From: Anaeramoeba flamelloides
Lineage: Eukaryota > Metamonada > Anaeramoebidae
Direction: 5' to 3'
NCBI GenBank assembly: GCA_027625915.1
Contig: JANTQA010000032.1
Coordinates: 2,480,001-2,544,000 of the forward strand
DNA length: 64,000 bases
The position numbers and the translations under genes are program-made. Below the pieces are notes generated by a model. The model worked only from the letters and a program-made list of their open reading frames with translations. It had not been told where the DNA came from and ran no database searches. Positions 44,763 to 57,800 of the stretch are shown here, piece by piece (within the stretch, counting starts at the first letter, position 1; every line of letters begins with the position of its first letter).

Positions 44763-47700
44763 TTATTTTTTTTTTCCAAAGAAACTGAACCTTCTCTTTT
44801 TTTTAGGTTTTTTATTATTTTCATTGTTGTTATCTTTGCTGTTGTTATTTTTCTGAATATTGGGGGGTTCATTTTTTTCAATAATAATATTTTTTTCTTT
44901 TTGAAATTGCTTATTTGCCTTTCTGAGTTTTTTAAAAACTGGCTGATGAGACTTGAATGCTAAAAGGTTGATCATTTTCATCAAATGTGTTTGCTCTGTG
45001 ATCAATTGTATAATAAAGCTATTTTTTTGTTGTATACCAATTCTTTTTTCGAATTGTTCGATATCTTGCTGTATGCCATCAAGTTTCAAATTACTCCGAT
45101 CAACAATTTTTTTATAAACAAGTTCAAGATCGATTTCGCTTTCGGAAATGGGTATTGATGGGTTTACGTATCTTTGGTTGGCTCTTTTAATTCGGTCGAC
45201 TAAGAAATAAAACATTTCTAAATAGAATTTATTGTTTAAAATCAAGTCAAAGGTTTTACTAATTTCATCCATTTCGTATTTGCCTTGTTCTAATTCCTTT
45301 TCTGTTTTTTTTTGAGTGGATCTTTTCATTTTTTGAACAAATTCTAATTTCGTTTTTTTTTTTTTTTTCATCTCATTGCCCTCATTGGTATTATAATCGC
45401 TAACATTTGTAAATTCGTACTTGTTCTTTTCGTCGATTAAAATTGGTAAATCGTTATTTATCATTAACTTTGGTTGGAAAAATGTTTTTGGTTTTGTATT
45501 GATTAATCCAATATTTTTTTGAATTTGTTTCTTATCTTTTAGGATATATTCCATTGAAATATTGGAATTCGTTCTTTTTTTTGTTTTTTTTTGGTTTTCT
45601 TTCTCTTTTTCTCCCATTTTCTCACCAACCTTCACATTCACTTCCTCGCCCACTTTCTCATCCACTTTTTTCCCCTCTTCTTCATCCGTTTTACTGTTCT
45701 TAGTTTTTTTTTCATCTGGTTTATTTTCTGTATTACTATTCTCATAATGATTATTAATATTGATTATTTTTTTATTATTTTGTTCAGTGATTTCTTCTGG
45801 TCTACGCAATCTAATTTCTCTAATTTCATTTCTTAATTCTTTTATTAACTGAGCCTTTTTTTTACAGGAAGTGTCCAATTTTTTATTTTCAATTTCCCAT
45901 CTTACCTCTCTCCTTTGCAAATGGGTTATTTGCTGTAGGTTGGATTGGATTCGTTCATTTTTTTTTTTCAAGTTTTCTTGTAAAGATTCAATTTTGGTGT
46001 TCACTTGGCTCACCTGTAGATCTTTTTCCTTCAAGTCAAATAATAATTGTTTATTATTTTCATTAGATTTTCTTATTTTCACCTCTTGCTCGGATACTGT
46101 TTTTCTTAATTCTTGGGTAAGATTGGTTAATTTTAATTTTTGTTGTTCAAGTCTTTCGTTCGCCAATTTAAATTTTTCAAATTCTAACACAATGTTTCGG
46201 TATTTATTTTCTAATAGCTCTTTATTTTTTTTTTCATTTTCAAATTTTTCTTTTAATTTTTTCCATTTTTCTAAAGAGATATTATAATTATTGATTTTGT
46301 CATTTTTATCACTACTAACATTCGTGTTATTATTTTGATTCTTAATTTGGTTTTCTTGGTTATTTAATTTATTTTTCAATTGATTAATTTTGTTTTTGTG
46401 TTTTTTGATTTTGTCAAATTTTTTTGTTAATTGTTTTTTTAAATTGGATATTTCTTCCTTCATTTTGTCCAAATTAAAAGAATTTTTGGCAATTTCCAGT
46501 TCACGCGAACGAGCTTCATTAATTAATTTTTTTTCATTTTCTTCAAGTTTATTAATTCTTTCAGATTTGTGTTTGTAACCTGATTGCTTTTCATTATACG
46601 TATTTTCTAGTTTTGAATATTGTCCTTTTAATTGTTCTAATTGTTTTTTTAAATTTTGGATTTTTGTTTTTTTTTTTTTTGTTAATTCATCAATTTTATC
46701 TTTCAATTTATTTTCATTTTTTTTCCGTTTTTCTTCGTTGTTTTCGATTATTGCTTGTAATTTCCCAATTTTAATATTTTTTTTTTCCATATTATTTGAT
46801 AATTCTTCATTTTTATTAATTAATCTCTCTATTTCAAATTTATTTCTTTTATTTGTATCATATGATTCGCTAACTATTACATCGCTCTTCTTCTTATTAT
46901 TATCGATCTTTGAATTATTATTATTATTATCGTTATTATCATTACCATTACCATTATCATTATTATTCTTTTTCATTAAAGTTTTATTTGAAAATTTTAA
47001 TTTTTTTAATTCTTTTTTAATTTTTTGAATTTCATTTTCTTTATTATTGTGCTCAATCTTCATCAATTCAAATTGCGCATCTTTTTTTAATAATTCATTT
47101 TTTTTTTGATTAATGGAAAATTTTAATTCTTTGATTTCATTTTTCGAATCCTCAGTGATTTTTTTTAACTTGTCTTCTAGATCATCTCTTGTTTGTTGCT
47201 CAATCATTCTTTTACTTTTAATTGATTTAATTTTTGTAAATAACTTATCCATTTTGGAATTCAATTCCCTGATTTGCGATTCTTGTTCAATGTTTTCGTT
47301 TCTTAATTTTTCAATTAATCTGGATTTTTCTTTCATTAATTGATCAGACTCGTCAACGGAAATGTGTAGCTTATTGATATTTTTTTTCAAATTTTCAATC
47401 TCGTTTTTTGATTTATTGCCCCTTTCAGCTAATTTCTTTATCTTGAGGTTGCCTTCGTTGCATTTCTCTTGTGAATTGTTTAGTTTTTCTGTAAGGTTGA
47501 GCATTTCTAATTCCTTTTTCGCGAGTGTTTCGTTAGATTCTTTCAATTTGACGTCAAGTGTCTGTAATTTATATTCCAAGTTAACTAGCTTTAATTCGTC
47601 GTTTAGCGCAGAGTTGCTTGAAAAATTTGAAGCGTTTTTGACATTCAGCTCATCAATAAAGAGATTCAATCGATCAATTTCCTCTCGTAGCTTTTTTTTT

Positions 47701-48728
47701 TGATCCAATTCTTGATCAAGTTTTTCCTGTAATTGCCTTTGCTCTTTCTCAACCTTGAGCGCCCTTTGCTTCTCGCTCTCTAAGCTTTCGCAGATCTGTT
47801 CATACTGTTCCTCGCTGATGCTATTCTCTTGGGTTTTAATTATCTCCTCCTTTAGTTGGCTAATCTCAATTTGCTTCTTCATAACGAGAGCCTTTAAATC
47901 CATGTTTTGATCAACCAAGAGCCTTGCCTTATTATTCTCGGCAATGCGCTCTTCATATTTCAGTCGTAAGTTCTCGTTCTCTTCGGTGAGATCGTTGTTC
48001 GCCTTCCTGATCCTCTCAATTTCGTTTTGGTAATCCTCAACACGCTCTTTGTACTTGTGCTGCTCTTTGACTGTATCCTCGAGCCTTTCAAGATCCTTTT
48101 GCTTCAGCTTGTATTGGTTTAACTGATCTTCTTGTTCCTGGTTTTCTTGTTCCAATTTCTCAATCTCTTGCTTGAAAAATAAATTGTTCTTCTGCAGCGT
48201 CTCCATTTTAAACAACGCTTCGTCCCTGTCATCGTTAAGATCAATATTCTTTTCAATGATCTCCTCATATTGCCTTTTCATCGTCTCAAATTCTTGTTCG
48301 TTATATTGGTTGACCTTTTCCAATTCTTCGTTGTCTTCCCGTATCTCTTTGTTTTCTTCAAGCAGCTCCTCTCCAATTTCTTTCAACTTGAATAGCATCT
48401 TGCGAAGATCAACAATTTCTTTGTTTTTGTCATGAATTTCTTGTTTAAAGCCTTTAATTTCTTCAGAACGTGTAACGTTGTCGTCTTCTTCTTCTTCTTC
48501 TTCTTCTTCTTGAGATGTTCTGATCTTGTTTTTGTTCGAGTCACTCCCTGTTTTGATATTTTTTTCAAACTCATTGAAATCGTATTTGTTAGACTGTTTC
48601 CTTTTCGGTTTTCTCCTTACAGTCCGTTGTCTCGGCTTGAAAAGCTGAACATTTCCCGTGTTTGTAAAGGAGATAGACCTTCTTGAGTGTTTTCGGATCA
48701 GGGGTTGTTCATTTTCTGTTTCATCCAT
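44763..48728 (-). CDS. Long coiled-coil protein, family unassigned
   Basis: A single uninterrupted frame of 1,321 residues. Residues 1-65 are basic and Ser/Arg-rich (RRSISF, RQRTVRRKPKRKQ), followed by an acidic Glu run near 75-83. From about 88 to about 1010 the sequence is nearly continuous heptad-type coiled coil rich in Glu, Lys, Asn, Leu and Ile. It is broken by an Asn/Gly/Asp stretch near 585-612. Residues ~1020-1100 are a Lys/Glu linker. About 1155-1275 is non-repetitive and probably globular (FYLEMFYFLVDRIKRANQRY, then helices to KSHQPVFKKL). The extreme C-terminus is basic (KKKRRFSFFGKKK). Likely a structural, tethering or adaptor protein, but no motor head, GRIP, kinase or membrane segment is visible, so no name is given. 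The start is the first ATG, after an in-frame upstream stop region. Confidence 0.8.
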   Translation of the reverse strand: MDETENEQPLIRKHSRRSISFTNTGNVQLFKPRQRTVRRKPKRKQSNKYDFNEFEKNIKTGSDSNKNKIRTSQEEEEEEEEDDNVTRSEEIKGFKQEIHDKNKEIVDLRKMLFKLKEIGEELLEENKEIREDNEELEKVNQYNEQEFETMKRQYEEIIEKNIDLNDDRDEALFKMETLQKNNLFFKQEIEKLEQENQEQEDQLNQYKLKQKDLERLEDTVKEQHKYKERVEDYQNEIERIRKANNDLTEENENLRLKYEERIAENNKARLLVDQNMDLKALVMKKQIEISQLKEEIIKTQENSISEEQYEQICESLESEKQRALKVEKEQRQLQEKLDQELDQKKKLREEIDRLNLFIDELNVKNASNFSSNSALNDELKLVNLEYKLQTLDVKLKESNETLAKKELEMLNLTEKLNNSQEKCNEGNLKIKKLAERGNKSKNEIENLKKNINKLHISVDESDQLMKEKSRLIEKLRNENIEQESQIRELNSKMDKLFTKIKSIKSKRMIEQQTRDDLEDKLKKITEDSKNEIKELKFSINQKKNELLKKDAQFELMKIEHNNKENEIQKIKKELKKLKFSNKTLMKKNNNDNGNGNDNNDNNNNNSKIDNNKKKSDVIVSESYDTNKRNKFEIERLINKNEELSNNMEKKNIKIGKLQAIIENNEEKRKKNENKLKDKIDELTKKKKTKIQNLKKQLEQLKGQYSKLENTYNEKQSGYKHKSERINKLEENEKKLINEARSRELEIAKNSFNLDKMKEEISNLKKQLTKKFDKIKKHKNKINQLKNKLNNQENQIKNQNNNTNVSSDKNDKINNYNISLEKWKKLKEKFENEKKNKELLENKYRNIVLEFEKFKLANERLEQQKLKLTNLTQELRKTVSEQEVKIRKSNENNKQLLFDLKEKDLQVSQVNTKIESLQENLKKKNERIQSNLQQITHLQRREVRWEIENKKLDTSCKKKAQLIKELRNEIREIRLRRPEEITEQNNKKIININNHYENSNTENKPDEKKTKNSKTDEEEGKKVDEKVGEEVNVKVGEKMGEKEKENQKKTKKRTNSNISMEYILKDKKQIQKNIGLINTKPKTFFQPKLMINNDLPILIDEKNKYEFTNVSDYNTNEGNEMKKKKKTKLEFVQKMKRSTQKKTEKELEQGKYEMDEISKTFDLILNNKFYLEMFYFLVDRIKRANQRYVNPSIPISESEIDLELVYKKIVDRSNLKLDGIQQDIEQFEKRIGIQQKNSFIIQLITEQTHLMKMINLLAFKSHQPVFKKLRKANKQFQKEKNIIIEKNEPPNIQKNNNSKDNNNENNKKPKKKRRFSFFGKKK

Positions 48729-50748
48729 TTTAAACGCTATTTTACGATTTTGTTTGTTTGGTTACGTTATGTTTTTTTGTTTTTTTTTTTTTAATAAAAA
48801 AATCCAAGAAGTTTTTGCAAAATACAAAAAGATCGAAAAATGTTTAAGTATATTTGGACAATCTGACAAAATTAGATAATGAAAACAGAAACCTTTTTAT
48901 GGACAAAAACAACTTTTTCTGATTTTGAAATTAATTTTTTTGACAATAATCTTTTTTTTTTTATTATTTATTTTTAATCATCTAATATCTCCTTTACTGG
49001 GACTTAGTAAGAAAAAATTACTCGACAGGTTAACGTTTTGACTTGTTTATATTTTGATCCAGCTATTTTTATTAATCACAATCCGTTATTATGAAAACCT
49101 TTTTGTAAACAAGTAAAAAATTTTAGTGAAATTACTCAGCAATGTTAACTAAATTTTTATTGACTTTTGCCCATTGTCTAAAAATTAAAAAGAAAAAAAG
49201 CTAAAAACCATTTCTAAGTTTTTTTCATCAGTTCTAAAAAAAATACTCTTATTACATTTTGGAAAAGTTTGAGAGTTCTTTAATTTCTTTTAACTTTATT
49301 GAAAATGACTCAATGTTAAATTTTGAAATAATTTTTCTTTTTGAAATTGGTAGGAGATTGGATAAATTTTTTTTATATTAGTCGGAGTAGTCTTTGTGGT
49401 GATGTGTTTGATTTTTTTATTGAGAAAAATACAAACCAAATATAATTTTTGCAACACGTCAAGTACCAAAAACCATTTAAAAAAAAAAAAATTACAAAAA
49501 TGGTGAAATTTGTATCAAGTATTATTACCTTTGTTTATTTGGCTTTCTAAAAAATTTGTGAATTATTTCGTTTTTTGACATTTCCTAAGGTTTGCAATAC
49601 TTGAAGAAAGAAAAAAGATTATCTTGTATCAGGGGTGTTGGCTTGTTATTTTGGTTCTTAGACGATCATAATTTAACTCGTTATTAATTTTACTGGCGAT
49701 TTTTTAAATGGGTTCAAAAAAGGAAATTTTTTTTCAAAAATCTAAGTTGAAGATTATAAGAAGAATTAATTGGGATGAGACTAATAAAAATGAAGAAATT
49801 TGATTTTTTTGGGCTGTTGATGGAAATTTTTACTTTGATTTGGTTTTATTTGGATATTTTTAAATAAGATTTTTTTTTTTTTGGTAAATAGAGGAAAAGG
49901 GAAATAAAATCAAAAATTGAAAACCCAAAAATCATCAATATATAAAAAATATCTCCCATGATAATAGTTTTAGACTTTTCAATTCAGATTTCCAAAAAAA
50001 AAAAACAAAAAATTAAAAAAATTAGCTTTTTTGAACCACTCTAAAAACCCAAACCAAGCACAAGATGGTTCATCTAAGAACTAAAATAACATAAGTTGTT
50101 ACTTCGTACTCACAAGATAATCTTTTTTTCATTTTACAGGTATTTTAAATTGAAAGGAACGATCACCAAAATGAATTTAGAGTCTACAAAACAAATCTAA
50201 ATGTTTATTCAACCTTTATCACATTTGATAATTTGATATTTGAAAAGATATTCCTTAAAATCCCAAATAATCAATCATAATTAGAATAATCTAATATAAA
50301 AAAAATCTTGAGAATGTTTATAAAATTCATCATTATTTGCAATAGACATGATTAACCAGCCTTTATTATTTTTTTTTTATTTAGTTGGTTCTTTTATCTT
50401 TGATTTTTTGTTTAAACCCCATTTGATGGATTCTTTTCAATTCCCTTGATTTTATTTTATTTTGGTTACCCACCCAGAAATATAGATCTATAAATTTCCA
50501 AAGATTTTTTGTTTTTTTCTCATTTACAAAAATAATAGCAAAATTTGCTATTATTTATATTTATAAAATTTTAAATATCTATACTTTTACAATTAATTTA
50601 AAAGATCCCAATTTCAGGGATGTTTCTGAAGATTTTTTATTAAGGTACCTTTGTTATTCTCAAAATTGTTTTGTTCTAACTGTTTTAGAATTATTTGAAA
50701 GTATTATGGAGTTTGCTAACATTTATTAAAAATTTAGAGAAATTCGTT

Positions 50749-50953
50749 TACAGTTAGTTCCACTTTTCAGGTACAGACTTTCAACGACATTTAAGGTATA
50801 ATAAAAAATCTCAAATTAAATAACATTTTTTGAAATTTTTATTTTTTCAAATTATTGTACTAAAATCAGACTTTAGCACCTTAATTTGTAAATTTTTTTT
50901 TTGTGCCTTAATTTTGGTTGTAAGTTTATGTCTTAAAAGTGGAATTGGTTATA
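50749..50953. mobile_element. Palindromic MITE, family 1, copy 3 (diverged)
   Basis: It runs from TACAGTTAGTTCCACTTTTC to AGTGGAATTGGTTATA (205 bp). Internal words match the other copies: ACTTTCAACGA, ATTTAAGG, AAAAATCTCAAATTAA, GCACCTTAATTTG, TTTTTGTGCCTTAA. Its ends are more eroded than the 9.15-kb copy. Confidence 0.7.
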
Positions 50954-51163
50954 TAACCCACTAGACTTTTTTCTTATATCAAAGTTTTTTTTTTTTTTAA
51001 ATATTTGTTTTCAATCTTTCATTTGGTTATAATTTATTTCTGTGTTTTCTCCCCAAATACAGATAATACCAGAAGGTATTAGGTAAAAGAGTTGTAACAA
51101 ATTATACCGATTTACTTTATTTAATTAAGTTAAAAATTTCTTTTATTTTTTTTTTATTGTAAT

Positions 51164-51600
51164 TTAAGGGAGGAGTTTAGAATTCCTCTTGTTTGCCCGA
51201 ATTCCTAAACTTGAATTTAGAAATCCTATAATAGATTCAAACATAGTCTTATTATCTACTAAAGCTAATAAATATATTGAATCTTGTTTATTAATAATAT
51301 TATAAATATTATTATTATTTAAATCAAGTGAAAAATTATTTTTTTCTAATTCAGATATCCAGATTTTCGGATTATTTTCATAGGCTGGGCAGTTCCAGAG
51401 AAAATGATCCAAATCTTCAATGATATCCAAATCTTTATTTATTTTACACAATTGACAAAAATTTCTTTTATTTATACTTAAATTGGTATTACCAACTTTA
51501 TTTCCAATACAAAGAAATAATTTTTGCCCTTATTACTGAAATAAGCCATTGATAGTCTATGATTACTAAAATTGGTTATAATTCTTTATTCTTGTTACCA
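51164..51600 (-). pseudogene. LINE reverse transcriptase C-terminal remnant
   Basis: Minus strand: NKRNFCQLCKINKDLD, then EDLDHFLWNCPAYENNPKIW, giving the C-x2-C...H-x4-C zinc-binding motif of non-LTR retrotransposon ORF2 ends. It closes with a TAA at 51164-51166. Upstream (51480-51600) RLSMAYFSNKG and LFLCIGNKVGNTNL are in two frames, so at least one frameshift is present. The polymerase core is missing. A second copy follows at 53.6 kb. Confidence 0.65.
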
Positions 51601-52259
51601 TAAACAATTTAGGCATTTTTTAATAAAGTTATTTTTTTTGCAACTTTAAAAACAAATATTGTGATGTTCAAATTAAGTTTATTTATTTTATTTTTTTTCA
51701 TTTTTCCCCGGAATGAATCTAATTTATCTTGGTAAGAAGAGTTACAAAGAAAAAAGATCAAGTGGTTACTTGCTAATACTGTGTAACCCCAAACATAAAA
51801 GTATGAGTAACTTGAAAATAAAAACAAAAAAGCAAAGGCTAAAAATGAATAAATGTTTAAAGCAAATCAGATCAAAAAAAAAAAAATTATATTAGAACAA
51901 TTAAATAATGATCCCCAATTAAACATTCGTGATCAGTTATCAAATTATTATATCAACCAAAATTATCCTAACGATGATTTTGGGCGTCCTTAATTAACGA
52001 TTATATCATTTCTTTTTTTATTTATTATTTACAAATTACTTCCGATAAAACCGATTAAATTTCTCTTTTTTCTTTTTCTTTTTCTTATCAAATTTTTTGG
52101 TTTTGCTTTTTAAACATAAAAAATTTATGGGTGTATCTTTTCCTTGAACAATCTTAAAATCTATGATTTTGCACTTAAATTACCTTCGGGGAAATTTAAG
52201 TAAAATGGCATCTAGAGTGTAATTTACTCTTTTTCCATTAATAACTATAAACATACTTT

Positions 52260-52780
52260 CAAAATCATTGACCCATTAAAAATCAAATTTTAAATAAAAA
52301 TATTTTTAATAATTGAAGTTATCTATTATAATATAAAAATTTAGATTTTAATTTATAGTTCTATACTCAAGAGATATTTATTTTTTGTCTAAAAATAAAA
52401 GAAAAAGAAATAAAAAAAAACTGTTAAAAAAATTATGCCATTTATTTTAAAAGAAGCATTACATAAAAAATATAAAATTTAAAAAAATGTAAAAAAGCCC
52501 ATTTATCGATTCTTCTCCCATTTGGATAACTAAATCTAATGTATTTTTCATATTTGAAACCAATTTTTTCATTAATTCATCTGTTACTTCTTTCAAATTT
52601 TTCATTTTCATTTTCCATTTTAACAAAACACTATTGAAAAAATAAAAAAGAGAAAAAATGATTAATCTGTAAACTTTTTATTGTGATGGGAAAAACTTCC
52701 AAACGATACAAAATTAATTCAAAATTCAAATGTAATAGTGGTCATTTATTATGAAATTTAGTTTATTATAATAAAGGTTT
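52260..52780 (-). repeat. Inverted duplicate of 42240-42770
   Basis: On the minus strand this copy keeps an open stretch: MKNLKEVTDELMKKLVSNMK, then NTLDLVIQMGEESINGLFYIF, closed by TAA. It is preceded by a CAATAG acceptor-like site. Flanking AT-rich DNA is also shared, so the duplicated unit is larger than the peptide. Confidence 0.5.
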
Positions 52781-53589
52781 TTTTTTTTATTCTTCTATGA
52801 ATAGAAAATAGAAAATTTTTTATTAAAAGATTTCCAGTATAGAACTTTTATTAATTAATACTGTTTTTACTCATTCATTAAATTAATAACCCCATTATCA
52901 TTTCTTATAATATTGAAAAATATTTACAGAATTTTTTAGTCTGATAACAATTTAGTTACTTTTTAGGTTTTTTTCCTTACACTTATATATTCTCAAATCA
53001 ATTTATAAAAAAAATTAAACCTCGTTTTTCTCAAAAGAATCACATTTCTGCTGAGAGAATACAGGAAAACCACCTTTTGATATTTCGCAGAAAACCATTA
53101 TTTAAAGAATTACAAAATATAAAAAGAGGATTAAGATCAAGCATAATATCATGTTATATTCAAATCTAAGTAAAAAAAAAATTAAACTTTTCTTTATTGT
53201 TTGGTATTTTTGATAAACTTTTGATTATTTTTTTTTTGATTTTAGAACATTTACCCCCTCAAAAAACAAACAAACAAACAAAAAAAAAAAACAATTTTAT
53301 CAAAGAGAACAAAGTAAAATACAAAGAAATTATAAAAGTATAATTGATTTTGTGTATGTATAAAAAAGTTATTATTTATTAAAAACAGATTAAATTACTT
53401 TTGTTTTTTATATATTATTACGTCTGAAAAAAATATTTTTTATAAAAAATGCTTAGGTCTATCTAAATTGAAAATTTTTTTGGTCCCATTTTCTAAAATT
53501 ACTTATTTTGTTCTTATAAAAGATTTGGTAGAATTGTATATATCTGTTTCGAAAAAAAAAGGTTAGTTTTTTTTTTTTCTTTTATTATT

Positions 53590-53860
53590 TAACGGAGGAG
53601 TTTTTAATTCATCTTATTTGCCCGAATTCCCAAATTCTGATTTAGGAATTTTATTAAAGACTCAAAAATAAATTTATTATCCACTAAGGCTAATAAATAC
53701 GATGAATCTCTTTTTCTAATAATATCAAATATATTAATAATATTATTTTTTTAATATATTAGAGATGTTAAATTTTTTTAATTCAGATACCCAGATTTTA
53801 TGATTATTTTCATAGGCTAGGTAGTTCCAGAGAAAATGATCCAAATCTTCTAAAGGTTAG
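53590..53860 (-). pseudogene. Second copy of the LINE 3' remnant
   Basis: It parallels 51164-51430 in the same orientation: GGAGGAGTTT, TTGCCCGAATTCC, ATTATCxACTAAxGCTAATAAATA, ATTCAGATAxCCAGATTTT, and TTTTCATAGGCTxGGxAGTTCC followed by AGAGAAAATGATCCAAATC. It contains stops and an indel. The match breaks off at TCTTC near 53850. Confidence 0.65.
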
Positions 53861-54855
53861 TTTTTTTTTTTTTTTATAATTAAATTATCCTTGGTACTCA
53901 GTAGGGCATGCAACCTAAAATAATCAATCATGATTCTTGAAAAAAAAAAAAAAAAAAGAACTTTGATAATTTTCCAAATATCTCTCTTTAAGGAATTAGC
54001 GTCACCATAGATTTCACTATAATCAAAGTATGTTAAAATTGGGTGTAAATGATATTAGTGCGACATGGCTCAAATAACTCTAAAAAAATCTATTTTAAAT
54101 CCTATTGCACAATAAATTATTACATTTTTTACTATGATCACTATTAAAAATTATCATTTTGGATATTTTTTTTTTAATTCCTTTATAAAATCTAAAAATA
54201 GAAACCCAAAATACAGTATTCCAGTATCTAATACTTCATATTTAGAACTTCCAAAAGTAACTATTTTTTGAATTTTGTAATTTCAAGATTAACTCAATAA
54301 TGATCAACATAAAAACCCAAAGACTGATTAGTTTTGTTTCCTTTTGATAAAGGTAATTGTAACATCAATAAATTTCCAATATTTCAGAAATAATTGGTCA
54401 AAATAATATATTGGTTAATTATTTAATTTTTTCAAAAAAAACGAATTTTTTAACAACTAATCTATATTTCGCCATAAATTTAAGAAATGTATTTCGTGAC
54501 TTTGTAGTCTGAATATTGACAATTCAACCTTGAAATTTGTGATGAAATGCAGATTTTTTTCTGAAATTGTTGAGTTTTTTACTAATACATAGATCATTTT
54601 TAATTGATGAGATGAACAAATATTACTACTTGACTAATCAGTTTATTAGAGACATTTGAACCATGTAGCACTACTGTGGTTAGGCCCAATAATAACACAC
54701 TTTGATCCTAGGCTTCTCCTTGGTAGATGCTAATCCCTTAAATTAAAAGAATAATCGTAATTTTACCCTACGAAACTATGAATTAATCATTTCAAATATT
54801 CACAAAAATAAATAAAAAATAATAAAAATAAAGATTAATTGAGTGAATTCTGTAT

Positions 54856-57800
54856 TTATTTTTTACCATCTCTTTGGTCAATAAACATATCAATTGTTTG
54901 AGAGTTATCTTCAAATTCTTGATTCATTCTAGTTTCTTCCAATTCGTTTATTAATTTTTTTGGTTTACTTTGTTGAATTTTTTTGGGTATTGAAACTTTT
55001 GTCCCTGAAAAATAATTATATTCTTGTTTAAATATGACTTGTTCTTTGACCGTATCAAGTACAATCCTATAAACGGTGCCATCTAAATAAACAACCAACA
55101 ATTCTGAATTTCTATTAAAACTGCAAACAGATTTTAATGGTTTTAGAGTTTGTTTTATAACACTTTTTTTTCTTTTTTTTTCTCTCCCCGAAGATTTGAT
55201 TTTAAAAACGTGGACAGTGCCACTAGAGCAAGTTGCGGCAAGTAATTTTGAATTGGAATTAAAAGCTAATGAATGCATCTGTGTTTTTTTTCTCCCCCTT
55301 TTAAATTCGCAATAAAATTTTGGTTTTGGTTCAAGTGAATAAATATGGATTAGAATACCGTCTTCCGAGCTTAATGCTACATACTTGCCATCATAACTGA
55401 ATTTTACACATTTTACATCGCCTGGAAATGGACTATTTTTTTTTTTAAGGAATGAGTAATGATATAAAGAAAAAAAAAAAAAAATGATTTTATATTTATT
55501 TTTTGTAATTTATATTTTCAATTATTATTTTCATATTCTTATTTTCAAAAACAGGGGAAGTTAAATAAACTACTTTTCAAAAATGTTGACTCGCTTTATA
55601 ATGTTACTGGAAGTGGTTTTGATGATTTTATCCAAGATTATTATCAAAAAAAATTCCTCTAATTTTTAGATCAAAATCATTTTTTCTAATTTCTTCAAAT
55701 TTTTGTTTTTTTTTCTTTTTCTTTTTTGAATCTTTTTTTCTAAATTTGTTCAAATATTTATTTATTTATTTTTCCTTTTCTTTTATTTTCTTTTATTCAA
55801 TTTTTTTTTATTAAATAAGTAAAGGTGAAAAAAAAAACTAATTGTAACATTTCAAACTTTTAGCCATATGAAAAAAAGATCAGCCTTTGATTAAGGAACT
55901 AATCTCTATTAAAATTTTTTACCAAAGTTTAAGAGAGATTGAGAAATTTTTTTGACAATTACTTAGATTTGAAAAACCCTGTTTATTTTCATATTAAACT
56001 TATTTCTAGATAAGGAATCCTTATTTAGAAATTTTTCAAAAAAAAAAATAATAGAGACTAGTCACTTAAGGGGTTTAATTTTGAATTTGAAGCTAAATCC
56101 TGAAAAAAACAAAACTAAAAAAGTATATCAATTTCCTAAACGGTAGATATATGCTATAGAAAGTAATTTGCATTCCATTGAAATATTGTCAAAAGATCTT
56201 AAGGGTATAGCCACTTACTGTGAATTTACCCCATACCCAAGAGTGACTTGGAACCAAAAAGGGTATTATAAAATAGCCCTTATTTTGGTTTACAAAAATC
56301 AACTAATAAAAAAAAAAATTTCTCAAGTATTCCAATTTCAAAAAATTCCATTCAGAAAAAAAAAATTAACTGTCTCTCAGTTTCAAAAATTCAAATAAAA
56401 AAAAAAAATTCGAAAGGATCTAATTCTAAAATAACACAAATTTAGAAGAAAAAAAATAGTATAAAAGCATTCTTAATTTCAAAAAATCAAAATTTAAAAA
56501 TAAAATGATTCTATTCTTTTTTTAAATATTTTCAAATGGTTCAATTTCTACAATTTGAAACAAAATGCTTTTTTAAAAGTACAAAATCAATTTGATTTAA
56601 TTAATCCAATTTTTAGTTATTATAAACACCCTTTATATTTGGCAAAGTAAGGATTTTGAAATATTCTTTCGAAAAAAATAACTGATTTGAAAAATGAAAA
56701 AAAATCAAAAAAAAAAATCTTTGAGATCTCAACAAGCGCGAAAGAGAAAAATTTTCAGAACCAACGCAGTTTTATTCAAAATTAATAATTCACAATGATT
56801 TTAATTGGAAATGGAGTGTGAATCTTTTCCGTTTTTTTCTAAAAAATATCCTTGTTTTTAATTGTTGATTTTTAGAGATCGATCGCGTTTTCACAAATAG
56901 GATAGTTTTTGATTATTTTTAGGTAATTACAAAAATTACAAAAAAATTTTTTAACTAATTTTTTACTTTAATTTTTCATCATAAGGGCCGGCACTTAATT
57001 TTTTTTTTTTTTCTTATTTTGCTTCTTGAGAATCTTTTGAATTTTTTTTTTTTTTTTTTTTCTTTTTTTTTAAATTACTTTTTTTTTTGAAAAGATCATG
57101 TGGAAAAAAAAAAAAGATCTTCGAAAAGACAAATAATTACTAAAAAATTTCGACTGTGTAAGTTCCTTTAAAATACTTATATTTATTAGACAAAAATCTT
57201 ATTGTTAACATTTTTTCATTGAAGGTTCAGTAATAAAAAATCGGTAATACTCGATTCAAAAATTATGACTCATTTTTTTTTTTGAGTTTTTGATGTTTTT
57301 ATTTTTAAAATATCAGACTTTTAGGTGTTTATAATAATTAAAAAGTGAATTACATTACAATTTTTTTGGCTCAAATTTTGAAAATGAAATATTTTGTCAT
57401 ATTTGGAGATTGATTTAAAAAGAACAGACCCTATCACATTCAAGAAGAATTCAGAAAATCATCTTATGGTATATATAACATTAAGCTACCTTGATTTTAA
57501 TTTTGCTAAGAATATATTCAATATATGTTACTTTTCACTATTTTAAAAACTGTTTTTTTTTCAATAGTGCAGCTAAAATCGAATACCGCGAATGAACCCT
57601 TCGATATATTATATCTTTAATCTTGCCTCATATAAAACAAAAGATACCAAATATAGAATTAATGTTCTAAGGAGGGTTAGTGAAATAAAAAAAGATGAGA
57701 AACCCAAATAGGAATTTTAATATCTTCAAAAATAAAAAGGTAAATGTGAAAGGGTTTGAATCTTTTTTGGTCTCTTCTCAAAATTTTCTGACTCTTCTTT

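Larger units (their letters stand above)
48729..54855. other. 6.1-kb spacer with LINE remnants, MITE and repeats
   Basis: No intact gene. It contains MITE family 1 copy 3 (50749-50953), two LINE remnants (51164-51600 and 53590-53860), the 52260-52780 block and the 52150-52260 repeat. Around 48.9-50.7 kb I see only AT-rich sequence. Confidence 0.6.

Noticed and set aside
45562..48879. Many plus-strand open frames opposite the coiled-coil gene
   Set aside because: They are the antisense of Glu/Lys-rich codons (Phe/Ser/Leu-rich shadows).
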